A DNA stretch of 9,180 bases from Sphingobacteriales bacterium (lineage in GTDB: Bacteria; Bacteroidota; Bacteroidia; Chitinophagales; Chitinophagaceae). The stretch spans positions 1 through 9,180 of the forward strand of contig JAHEFC010000111.1 of assembly GCA_024640385.1 (NCBI GenBank), in the 5' to 3' direction. Of this stretch, positions 1 through 9,180 are shown in pieces (the stretch's first letter is position 1; every line of letters begins with the position of its first letter). The notes beneath the pieces were generated by a model. The model was given only the letters and a program-made list of their open reading frames with translations, had not been told where the DNA came from and searched no databases. The position numbers were made by a program, and so were the translations under genes.

Positions 1-1
1 A

Positions 2-103
2 TTTTACGAAAAGATGGGAGCGGAAAAGCTGTTTGCAAAAAACGGTGAATTCCACGGTGGATATGGTTGGAAGGATCTGGAAGAGCTATTATATAAAAAG
101 TGA
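2..103 (+). CDS. C-terminal end of a GNAT-like acetyltransferase (5' end outside window)
   Basis: The frame is open from the window edge to a TGA at 101-103 and encodes 33 residues, starting FYEKMGAEKLF and followed by a GGYGWKDLEEL stretch. The FYEKMGA element is typical of the last helix and strand of GNAT N-acetyltransferases, where the Tyr often serves as general acid and the segment lines the acetyl-CoA site. The substrate cannot be told from so short a tail. The next gene lies immediately downstream on the same strand; its longest possible frame (GTG at 100) would overlap this stop as GTGA, so the two are probably co-transcribed. The GNAT assignment rests on one motif and is moderate; an unrelated protein with a similar end is possible. 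Confidence 0.5.
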   Translation, partial: FYEKMGAEKLFAKNGEFHGGYGWKDLEELLYKK

Positions 104-120
104 ACTTAACAGTATCGAAC

Positions 121-579
121 ATGAGTTTGAATAGTTATGAAATCAGGGCTTTCAGGGACAGCGACAGACAACAGATATTGGCAATTTGGGAAAATTCAGT
201 TCTTGCTACACATGCGTTTTTAACCAGATCAGACTTTGAAGAAATCAAAGAATTGGTGCGGTCTCTGGACTTTAATGAGCTGCAGGTATTTTGTCTTACT
301 GATGAGCACCAGGTATTGGGATTTATTGGAGTGGCAGACAGCAAAATAGAAATGCTGTTTTTAGATCCCGGATATTTTGGACGGGGACTTGGAAAAAAGC
401 TAATGAGTTTTGCGGTGAATGAATTGAACGCGGATAAACTGGATGTAAACGAACAAAATGTGAATGCCTTGGAATTCTATAAGAAGTTTGGATTTGTAGC
501 ATTTGAGCGAACTGAAAAAGACGACCAGGGCAGACCCTATCCGTTGGTTAAAATGAAGCTGGTAAACAATACCAGATAA
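121..579 (+). CDS. GNAT family N-acetyltransferase, YjaB-like
   Basis: This is a 152-residue single-domain GNAT enzyme that would transfer acetyl from acetyl-CoA to an unknown amine in the cytoplasm. It resembles E. coli YjaB (about 147 aa) along its length: an IWENSVLATHAFL-like N-terminal segment, the acetyl-CoA pyrophosphate loop GRGLGKKL (residues 87-94), VNEQN (109-113), FYKKFGF (119-125) and a DDQGRPYPL-type C-terminus. In the loop consensus Q/R-x-x-G-x-G the first position is Phe86. I chose ATG 121 because it puts the N-terminus level with YjaB. A GTG at 100 in the same frame adds seven residues and overlaps the preceding stop by GTGA, so translational coupling from there remains possible. 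The family call is firm; the substrate is unknown. Confidence 0.88.
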   Translation: MSLNSYEIRAFRDSDRQQILAIWENSVLATHAFLTRSDFEEIKELVRSLDFNELQVFCLTDEHQVLGFIGVADSKIEMLFLDPGYFGRGLGKKLMSFAVNELNADKLDVNEQNVNALEFYKKFGFVAFERTEKDDQGRPYPLVKMKLVNNTR

Positions 580-609
580 CAGGGTGAGCTAATTGTCATT
601 TTGATGGTA

Positions 610-640
610 TTTGTACCTGTTTATTAATGCTGTACATTAG
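610..640 (+). promoter_or_regulatory. Candidate Bacteroidota-type promoter for the M61-like gene
   Basis: TTTG at 610-613 is followed after exactly 19 nt by TACATTAG at 633-640. The Bacteroidota housekeeping promoter pattern is TTTG, about 19-21 nt, then TAnnTTTG, so the second element matches 5 of its 6 fixed bases. It lies in the 82-nt gap between the GNAT gene and the M61-like gene and would give a short 5' leader of roughly 15 nt. Assigned by pattern only. Confidence 0.45.
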
Positions 641-661
641 GTAAAATTTAAATTTTGCCTG

Positions 662-2065
662 ATGAGGATTTTAATTATACTGATCGCCATTTCTTCTTTT
701 AGTTCATTTTCCTCAGCTCAGTTAAGGTATACATTAAGTTATAAGGACAGCTCGGCTTCGGTTTTGAAAGTTTCTGTTGAAGCATCTTCCCCGCTCACAG
801 CACCCCTAAGTTTTATTATGCCCCGATCTATTCCCGGTCATTACGGTGTTTGCTATTATGACCATTTTATAACCAACATTTTTGTAGTTAGTAATAGCGG
901 AGTGAAGTACGCCATGGTAAAAAATGGACTTGGTGCACCACGTTGGTCTTATGCCGATACGGGAAGGCAGGTTGTCAGGATAGAGTATGAAGTGGATCTT
1001 AATAGAATGGAGAGGAACTCTATGCCAGCGGAGGCTTCTATTGTAAGACCGGGATTTGCAGGTATTCTGAACTATTCCGTTTTTGGCTGGATCGAAGGAA
1101 CGGAAAAGCAAAAAGTTCAGTGCAAGGTCAGCACATTCACAAACTGGTCCATTTTTTCGACAAATCAACCTGCAGCGGTCTTAGCCAAAGGCGGCATGGA
1201 TATTAATGCGGAAAACTATTACGAATTAGCCGATGGTCAGCTATTTATGGGTACGGCTTTCCAGGTAAAGGAGTTCAAAGGCATTACGCCATTATTTGTT
1301 GCTTCTTATTGCCAGACCAGGGAGGAGTGGATCGACGATTATGGGTTGCAGGGCACGATGAGTATGGAAATATTAAAGGATTATTTTGGAGAACTTCCTT
1401 TTCAGCATTATTCGATCATGCTGATCAAATCTCTACCCCTTGAAAAAGGCAATTATCCTTCATTGGGTATGGAACATCTGAGCAGTTCAACATTTTTTGG
1501 TGATACTACAGGTATGAGAAGAACGGCCATGAGCAGGGATGATATAAAAAGGACTATGCCCACCTTCCTGCACCATATGGGGCATGCGTTGATTCCGCTT
1601 CGAAGCTATGGCGATGCATACCGTCCTTATGTAATGGAGATCCCTCCAATTATAAATAATATCTGGTACAATGAAGGCTTTATGTGGTTTCTGCCTTATG
1701 ATGAATTAAAGTTGCAGAATATGAAGATAAATTTTGACAATAGTGTGTATAAAACTTCTTCGGAGATAAAAAAGCTTTCGCTGCAGCAATTGTCCCAAGC
1801 GGCGTCTACGATGTACTCCGCTGATTTCAGATTGGGCCGTGCTGTTTTCTCAAGGGGAGCATTGATGGCTGTTGAAATGGATAATTATCTGAAGGAAAAG
1901 TCCAATGGAACCAGATCAATGAAAGATGTACTCCGTTATTTATACAATTGGTCAAAGGAGAACAGGCGGCCATTTACAATGGAAGAGTTCCCTCTACTGA
2001 TCAATGAAGCCTGCCATATCGATTTGAGTTCGATATATAAGAAATGGCTGCTTCCCATTCAGTAA
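662..2065 (+). CDS. Exported M61-like aminopeptidase homologue with altered HExxH motif
   Basis: The 467-aa product starts with a Sec signal peptide (MRILIILIAISSFSSFSSA, likely cut after Ala19), so it acts outside the cytoplasm. The architecture follows M61 (glycyl aminopeptidase) proteins: an N-terminal beta domain (about 20-200) and a thermolysin-like catalytic domain (about 205-460). Family landmarks are GMEH followed by SSS (from 269), and IWYNEGF (334-340), whose Glu338 matches the third zinc ligand. It lies 30 residues after His308, which agrees with my recollection of typical M61 spacing. The zinc motif itself reads HHMGH (304-308), so the usual catalytic Glu is His305. The C-terminal PDZ domain usual in about 600-aa M61 enzymes is absent. 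Zinc might still bind, but normal peptidase activity is doubtful; it could be a pseudoenzyme or a divergent subfamily. The gene appears to be transcribed alone. Confidence 0.8.
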   Translation: MRILIILIAISSFSSFSSAQLRYTLSYKDSSASVLKVSVEASSPLTAPLSFIMPRSIPGHYGVCYYDHFITNIFVVSNSGVKYAMVKNGLGAPRWSYADTGRQVVRIEYEVDLNRMERNSMPAEASIVRPGFAGILNYSVFGWIEGTEKQKVQCKVSTFTNWSIFSTNQPAAVLAKGGMDINAENYYELADGQLFMGTAFQVKEFKGITPLFVASYCQTREEWIDDYGLQGTMSMEILKDYFGELPFQHYSIMLIKSLPLEKGNYPSLGMEHLSSSTFFGDTTGMRRTAMSRDDIKRTMPTFLHHMGHALIPLRSYGDAYRPYVMEIPPIINNIWYNEGFMWFLPYDELKLQNMKINFDNSVYKTSSEIKKLSLQQLSQAASTMYSADFRLGRAVFSRGALMAVEMDNYLKEKSNGTRSMKDVLRYLYNWSKENRRPFTMEEFPLLINEACHIDLSSIYKKWLLPIQ

Positions 2066-2167
2066 ATTATTTTTAGCTTCATTACAATTGGAAAGTTGGC
2101 TTCCTGATGATCTACCCATTAAAATAGAGGGGTTTGAACAGGCTTATGTTTTACCAAATTGTAGGTT

Positions 2168-2617
2168 ATGCGATCAATATTTGATAAAAGCACTAGAGAT
2201 GAAGTGATTGGCCGGATCAATACATTAAGCAAGAATTCCACCGCCCGATGGGGAAAGATGACTGTTGCCCAAATGGTTAAACATTGTGCCAAATGTGAAG
2301 AATACTATTATGGCAACGTGAAAGTAAAGCGGTCGTTGCATGGAAGACTGTTCGGGAAGGGAGCCATTAAAGCCATTTTAAAGGATGAATCCAGCGGTTT
2401 TAAAAAGAATGCTCCAACTTCACCCATATTCAGGGTGCATGAGGAAGATTTGGATTTTGAAAAAGAGCGGGCTGCCTGGAGGCAACTGATTGAAAGGTAT
2501 GAAACATTCAATCATGAAACATTCACCCATTGGTTCTTCGGGGATATGACTAAGGAACAGCTGGGGCAGTTCATTTATAAACACTGTGACCATCATCTGA
2601 AGCAGTTTGGGGCCTAG
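2168..2617 (+). CDS. DUF1569 family protein (DinB-like four-helix fold)
   Basis: This 149-aa cytoplasmic protein has no signal peptide. It matches the DUF1569 pattern, a DinB/YfiT-like putative metal-binding four-helix bundle: WGKMTVAQMVKHC near residues 28-40, then HWFFGDMTKEQLG, and the C-terminal YKHCDHHLKQFG. The likely metal-binding histidines are His39 with His139 and His143, the last two giving the HxxxH spacing seen in DinB-like proteins. The biochemical role of DUF1569 is not established; related DinB-fold enzymes include thiol-dependent transferases. It is the first of three small same-strand genes (35 nt to the next), probably one transcript. In the 102-nt gap upstream, TATGTTTT at 2145-2152 resembles a -7 box, but I see no partner TTTG at proper spacing. 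Confidence 0.85.
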   Translation: MRSIFDKSTRDEVIGRINTLSKNSTARWGKMTVAQMVKHCAKCEEYYYGNVKVKRSLHGRLFGKGAIKAILKDESSGFKKNAPTSPIFRVHEEDLDFEKERAAWRQLIERYETFNHETFTHWFFGDMTKEQLGQFIYKHCDHHLKQFGA

Positions 2618-2652
2618 TAGAACTGCCTGCAAACATTTTTCCAATCATCATC

Positions 2653-3003
2653 ATGAGTAAAATTCCTTTTTTGAAAATAGACTGGACCCAGATTGACCAG
2701 GTAGAATATAAAGGTGAAACAGGTACAGCCATATGGCAGACCCTGCAATTGGATGGATTGAGGATAAGACTGGTGGAATATTCCGCCGGATATCTCTCAG
2801 ACCAGTGGTGCCAGAAAGGGCATATCGTGCATTGTCTGGAAGGGGAATTTACCAGCGAGTTGGGCACAGGTGAAAATCTCAGGCTGGTGAAAGGCGAATC
2901 TTATGTAGTGTCTGACGGGATGAGTTCACATCGATCAATATCTGAACATGGAGTGAAGCTCCTTATTATTGACGGAGATTTTTTGAAGCAAAACCCCGGC
3001 TGA
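2653..3003 (+). CDS. DHCW-motif-type cupin fold protein
   Basis: A 116-aa single-domain small cupin. It shows the strongly conserved KGETGTAIWQTLQ segment (20-32), RLVEYSAGYLSDQWC (39-53), KGHIVHCLEGE (55-65) and, near the C-terminus, YVVSDGMSSHRS and VKLLIIDGDFL. This is the family annotated as 'DHCW motif cupin fold protein'. The His57/His60/Glu65 cluster and the later SSHRS His are plausible metal ligands, as in other cupins. The motif after Tyr47 reads D-Q-W-C (50-53); family members as I recall them have His where Gln51 sits, so this copy is slightly divergent. Function in the family is unknown. It sits between the DUF1569 gene and the DUF1330 gene, 13 nt before the latter. Confidence 0.85.
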   Translation: MSKIPFLKIDWTQIDQVEYKGETGTAIWQTLQLDGLRIRLVEYSAGYLSDQWCQKGHIVHCLEGEFTSELGTGENLRLVKGESYVVSDGMSSHRSISEHGVKLLIIDGDFLKQNPG

Positions 3004-3016
3004 AATCAGAAAGAAA

Positions 3017-3319
3017 ATGATCTACATCATTCAATTAATATATATCATCGAAGGGCAGGAAGAGGTTTTTGATGAATTTGAGCATATTGCTATTCCAACA
3101 ATTTCAAGATATAATGGGCGCCTTTTACTGCGGATCAGGCCGGATGATAATGCATTTATAGAGCATCATATGGACAAGCCTTACGAGATCCACCTCGTAG
3201 AATTTGACAGCCAGCAGGATTTTGAGCATTTCAAGGATGATGGGGAAAGGAAGAAGTTTTTACACCTGAAAGCCCAATCCATAAAGGCATCCATCTTGTT
3301 TCAGGGGACAAAATTGTAA
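3017..3319 (+). CDS. DUF1330 family protein
   Basis: This 100-aa protein has the dimeric alpha/beta-barrel (ferredoxin-like) layout of DUF1330: strand MIYIIQLIYI (1-10), helix EEVFDEFEHIAIP (15-27), a YNGRLLLRIRP strand (32-42), PYEIHLVEF (55-63), helix QQDFEHFKDD and a closing helix and strand RKKFLHLKAQSIKASILFQG. It has no signal peptide. Proteins of this fold include small monooxygenases and ligand-binding dimers, but DUF1330 has no assigned reaction. It is the last gene of the small-protein run, 13 nt after the cupin, so co-transcription and possibly coupled translation are likely. Just beyond its stop the sequence becomes a decayed galT remnant, so a deletion breakpoint may lie close to 3320-3330. 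Confidence 0.82.
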   Translation: MIYIIQLIYIIEGQEEVFDEFEHIAIPTISRYNGRLLLRIRPDDNAFIEHHMDKPYEIHLVEFDSQQDFEHFKDDGERKKFLHLKAQSIKASILFQGTKL

Positions 3320-3329
3320 GGAAGACGAG

Positions 3330-3609
<280 letters not shown>

Positions 3610-3635
3610 AATACGATCAGTAAAACCTGATACTG

Positions 3636-6806
<3,171 letters not shown>

Positions 6807-6835
6807 TGAATGTACCAATACCAGGGGGTGAATTG

Positions 6836-7759
6836 TCAGTATTGTTCATACCAACTGAATTTCTCCTGAACGATCTGAGTCTTTTTGGTTTTCAGATAGT
6901 TTAACAATGAAAGGGAAACAGGAGAATGCTTCTTGCCTTTTAACCAGATCAGGCTCCAGGTGGTCTTGATCGGGAGGCCTTTGGTGGGGATGATCTGCAG
7001 TTCATTATTGTGGAGTTCATTTTTGATCCCGATCAAAGGCATGATGGAATAGCCTAGTCCTGCCAATAATGCCTGTTTAACGGCCTCATTGGATGTCAGT
7101 TCCATTTTTTTTAAAACCGGGATCTTATTTCGGTCAAAAAAACTTTCCATGGTTTGCCTGGTGCCTGAACCTTTTTCCCTGAAGATCAGGGGCAGGTCCC
7201 TGAAGATCTCTTTGGTTTTAATACCCTTTTTGAAATTTTCTACGGCCCTTCCTACGAGGTATAATTTATTTTGGAGCAGATCGAGTTTCTCCACATTCAG
7301 GGTAGCCGGTAAAATGGAAACCAGGGCAAAATCAACTTCATTATTCTCCAGGCTCTCCACTACTTTATTCTTGTTGGTCACATCCATTAACAATTCAACA
7401 CCTGGATTCATGTTTATGAAATCGGCCAGGAAATAGGGCATCACATATTTCCCGGTTGAAACAACAGATAGTTTCAGCCTGCCGGTCAACTGCCCCTTAA
7501 AGGCCATGGTTTTATAATTGATGGCCTGGACCTGGTTGATAATATGCTCCGCTGCCTCGGCAATTTCCCTTCCAAAATCCGTGATATATATTTTTCTCCC
7601 TACAACTTCTGTCAGGGGAATTTCAAACTGATCCTGAAAATTCCTGAGTTGAATGGAAACGGCAGGTTGGGTAAGGTGCAGCTCTTCGGCGGCCTTGGTA
7701 ACGCTTTCTGTTTCCACGACCTTAAGAAAGATCTGTAACTGGTTCAGGGTATAATTCAT
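6836..7759 (-). CDS. LysR-type transcriptional regulator
   Basis: This 307-aa LysR-family regulator has an N-terminal winged helix-turn-helix (about residues 1-60; helix pair around SVTKAAEELHLTQPAVSIQL, 19-38), a linker helix (about 63-90) and a periplasmic-binding-protein-like effector domain (from about 93, GRLKLSVVSTG, to 295). The KGSGTRQTMESFF segment is typical of the CysB/CbbR-like branch, where it lies near the ligand pocket. The effector is unknown. The gene converges on lacZ (29 nt apart) and diverges from isocitrate dehydrogenase across 92 bp. LysR regulators commonly control the divergent gene and themselves, so icd is the best target guess; lacZ is less likely because it is convergent. 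On its own strand, TATATTTA (complement of 7790-7797) resembles a -7 box but has no visible -33 partner. Confidence 0.93.
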   Translation of the reverse strand: MNYTLNQLQIFLKVVETESVTKAAEELHLTQPAVSIQLRNFQDQFEIPLTEVVGRKIYITDFGREIAEAAEHIINQVQAINYKTMAFKGQLTGRLKLSVVSTGKYVMPYFLADFINMNPGVELLMDVTNKNKVVESLENNEVDFALVSILPATLNVEKLDLLQNKLYLVGRAVENFKKGIKTKEIFRDLPLIFREKGSGTRQTMESFFDRNKIPVLKKMELTSNEAVKQALLAGLGYSIMPLIGIKNELHNNELQIIPTKGLPIKTTWSLIWLKGKKHSPVSLSLLNYLKTKKTQIVQEKFSWYEQY

Positions 7760-7851
7760 AAAAAATACTTATGTAATTCATTATGAAGATAAATATAAGT
7801 TATGGAATAAAACCCTCAGCTTCGCATCGTAAATCTTAAAACCAGTTTCGT
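7760..7851. promoter_or_regulatory. Divergent LysR/icd control region with dyads and repeats
   Basis: The 92-bp AT-rich gap holds both start regions. I see an inverted repeat ACTTAT (7767-7772) and ATAAGT (7795-7800), a perfect 11-bp dyad TTCAT-T-ATGAA (7777-7787) between its arms, and TTATG three times (7769, 7781, 7800). LysR proteins bind interrupted dyads, often T-N11-A, between divergent genes, so this cluster is the natural place for the operator. It overlaps the -7-like TATATTTA of the regulator gene, which would suit autoregulation. Towards icd, TAAATCTT at 7830-7837 is only a weak -7 match. The region is AT-rich, which favours chance repeats. Confidence 0.45.
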
Positions 7852-9180
7852 ATGACAAAAATAACAGTTGCAAAAGGGGACGGAATCGGCCCGGAGATCA
7901 TGGATGCCACATTGGAAATAATTTCAGCAGCAGGAGCAGAAATCGAGGTGGAAGAAATTGAAGTGGGTGAAAAAGTTTACCTGGCTGGTAATACCTCGGG
8001 CATAGCCCCGGAAGCATGGGAAACCATCAGGCGCAATAAGATCTTCCTGAAAGCTCCTATCACAACTCCACAGGGAGGAGGTTATAAGAGTCTGAATGTG
8101 ACCACCCGCAAATTCCTTGGACTGTATGCGAACGTTAGGCCCTGCATGAGCCTGCATCCCTTTGTAAGCACCAAGCACCCGGTCATGGATATTGTGATCA
8201 TCAGGGAAAATGAGGAAGATCTGTATGCTGGTATAGAGCACCAGCAAACGGACGAAGTGGTTCAATGCCTGAAATTGATCAGCCGGCCGGGTTGCGAAAA
8301 AATCGTCCGCTATGCCTTTGAATATGCCAGGCAACAGAAGCGAAAGAAAGTGACCTGCTTTACCAAAGACAATATCATGAAACAGACAGACGGACTGTTT
8401 CACCAGGTATTTGATGAGATCGCCAAAGAATATCCTGAGATAGAGAATGAGCACTGGATAATAGATATCGGCGCGGCTAAAATGGCTGATACGCCTGAAG
8501 CGTTTGATGTGATCGTGATGCCGAATCTATATGGAGATGTACTCAGTGATGTAGCCGCCCAGATCACCGGTTCGGTTGGGCTGGCTGGCTCTGCCAATAT
8601 CGGCGAAGAATGCTCGATGTTTGAAGCCATACATGGATCTGCTCCAAGAAGAGCGGGGCAAAATCTGGCCAATCCTTCGGGCTTGCTGCAGGGCGCTGTT
8701 ATGATGCTGAATCATATCGGTCAGACTTCCGTAGCAGAAAAAGTCCAGAATGCCTGGCTGAAAACACTGGAAGATGGCATTCATACCTACGACATCTACA
8801 AAGAAGGCGTTAGTAAAATGAAAGTGGGCACCAGGGAATTTGCCAAAGCGGTCATTCAAAACCTGGGCAGTAAGCCATCCATACTCAAAGCGGTTTCCTA
8901 TTCAGGGAGTTCAGCCCTGAACCTGCCAAAATACAAACGCAGACCAACTGCGAAAAAAGAATTGGCAGGTGTTGACATTTTTGTTCAGTGGAACGGAACC
9001 GATCCGAATGAACTGGCAGGCAAAGTGAAAGAAATGTCGAACAATGGGATCAACCTGACCATGATCACAAACCGGGGCATTAAAGTATGGCCAGACGGGT
9101 TCAGTGAAACTTTCTGCACAGACCACTGGAGGTGCCGCTTCAAACCTAAGGAAGGCACGGAAATGAAAAAATCCGACATC
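7852..9180 (+). CDS. icd: Isocitrate dehydrogenase, probably NADP+-dependent (3' end outside window)
   Basis: The frame is open from ATG 7852 to the window end (443 codons, no stop). It encodes the TCA-cycle enzyme converting isocitrate to 2-oxoglutarate and CO2 in the cytoplasm. Visible motifs are GDGIGPE (9-15), the isocitrate-binding S-x-N-V-x-x-R (Ser80 to Arg86), YANVRP (92-97), RENEEDLYAGIEH (from 118), Lys172 in TKDNIMK, the metal-binding NLYGDVLSD (225-233) and HGSAP (261-265). After HGSAP come Arg266-Arg267, where NADP enzymes carry basic or Tyr residues and NAD enzymes usually Asp/Ile; hence NADP is inferred. After about residue 360 it continues into the C-terminal extension (GVDIFVQWNG, MITNRG, DHWRCRF) known from Thermus and Rickettsia-type enzymes of about 480-500 aa. 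About 40-50 residues are probably missing. It is divergent from the LysR gene. Confidence 0.94.
   Translation, partial: MTKITVAKGDGIGPEIMDATLEIISAAGAEIEVEEIEVGEKVYLAGNTSGIAPEAWETIRRNKIFLKAPITTPQGGGYKSLNVTTRKFLGLYANVRPCMSLHPFVSTKHPVMDIVIIRENEEDLYAGIEHQQTDEVVQCLKLISRPGCEKIVRYAFEYARQQKRKKVTCFTKDNIMKQTDGLFHQVFDEIAKEYPEIENEHWIIDIGAAKMADTPEAFDVIVMPNLYGDVLSDVAAQITGSVGLAGSANIGEECSMFEAIHGSAPRRAGQNLANPSGLLQGAVMMLNHIGQTSVAEKVQNAWLKTLEDGIHTYDIYKEGVSKMKVGTREFAKAVIQNLGSKPSILKAVSYSGSSALNLPKYKRRPTAKKELAGVDIFVQWNGTDPNELAGKVKEMSNNGINLTMITNRGIKVWPDGFSETFCTDHWRCRFKPKEGTEMKKSDI

Noticed and set aside
3616..3631. ATCAG / CTGAT hairpin after the galT remnant as a terminator
   Set aside because: The 5-bp stem is not GC-rich and no T-run follows it.
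6816..6844. CAATAC / GTATTG inverted repeat between convergent lacZ and the LysR gene as a shared terminator
   Set aside because: The stem is only 6 bp with a 17-nt loop, low in GC and without a T-run, and it reaches into the LysR coding end; too weak to call.
7924..8859. Minus-strand open frames opposite the isocitrate dehydrogenase
   Set aside because: The plus strand carries a continuous frame with every isocitrate dehydrogenase motif; the opposite frames show no family features.

Overview
The window looks like chromosomal DNA of a Bacteroidota species, most likely near Chitinophagaceae. Several things point there: moderate GC with AT-rich gaps, few strong Shine-Dalgarno sites, and families common in that phylum (DUF1569, the 'DHCW motif' cupin, DUF1330, secreted M61-like proteins, an exported GH2 beta-galactosidase). 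Two promoter candidates also resemble the Bacteroidota TTTG / TAnnTTTG pattern. The taxonomic call is inference from protein style, because no rRNA or tRNA is present.

Layout, left to right. (1) 2-103: the last codons of a protein with a GNAT-like C-terminus. A YjaB-like GNAT acetyltransferase follows at 121-579. (2) 662-2065: an exported M61-like aminopeptidase homologue whose catalytic Glu is replaced by His. It lacks the usual C-terminal PDZ domain and sits behind a good promoter candidate. (3) 2168-3319: a tight same-strand run of three small single-domain proteins (DUF1569/DinB-like, DHCW-type cupin, DUF1330). (4) 3330-3609: a decayed fragment of galT (galactose-1-phosphate uridylyltransferase). 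It holds only the C-terminal part, broken by a frame change and a stop. (5) 3696-6806: an intact, exported, LacZ-type GH2 beta-galactosidase, preceded by a promoter-like pair and a perfect 15-bp dyad. (6) 6836-7759, minus strand: a LysR-type regulator, convergent with lacZ. It is divergent across 92 bp from (7) 7852 to the window end: an isocitrate dehydrogenase with the long C-terminal extension of the Thermus/Rickettsia type, cut off by the window edge.

How the parts relate. The galT remnant directly upstream of lacZ suggests an ancestral galactose-utilisation arrangement that has lost its uridylyltransferase here while the beta-galactosidase was kept. The LysR gene and icd share a short divergent region with inverted and direct repeats, so the regulator may control the isocitrate dehydrogenase. 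No mobile element, CRISPR array or obvious new multi-gene system is visible. The points most worth following up are the galT relic, the M61-like protein with an altered active site, and the LysR/icd pair.
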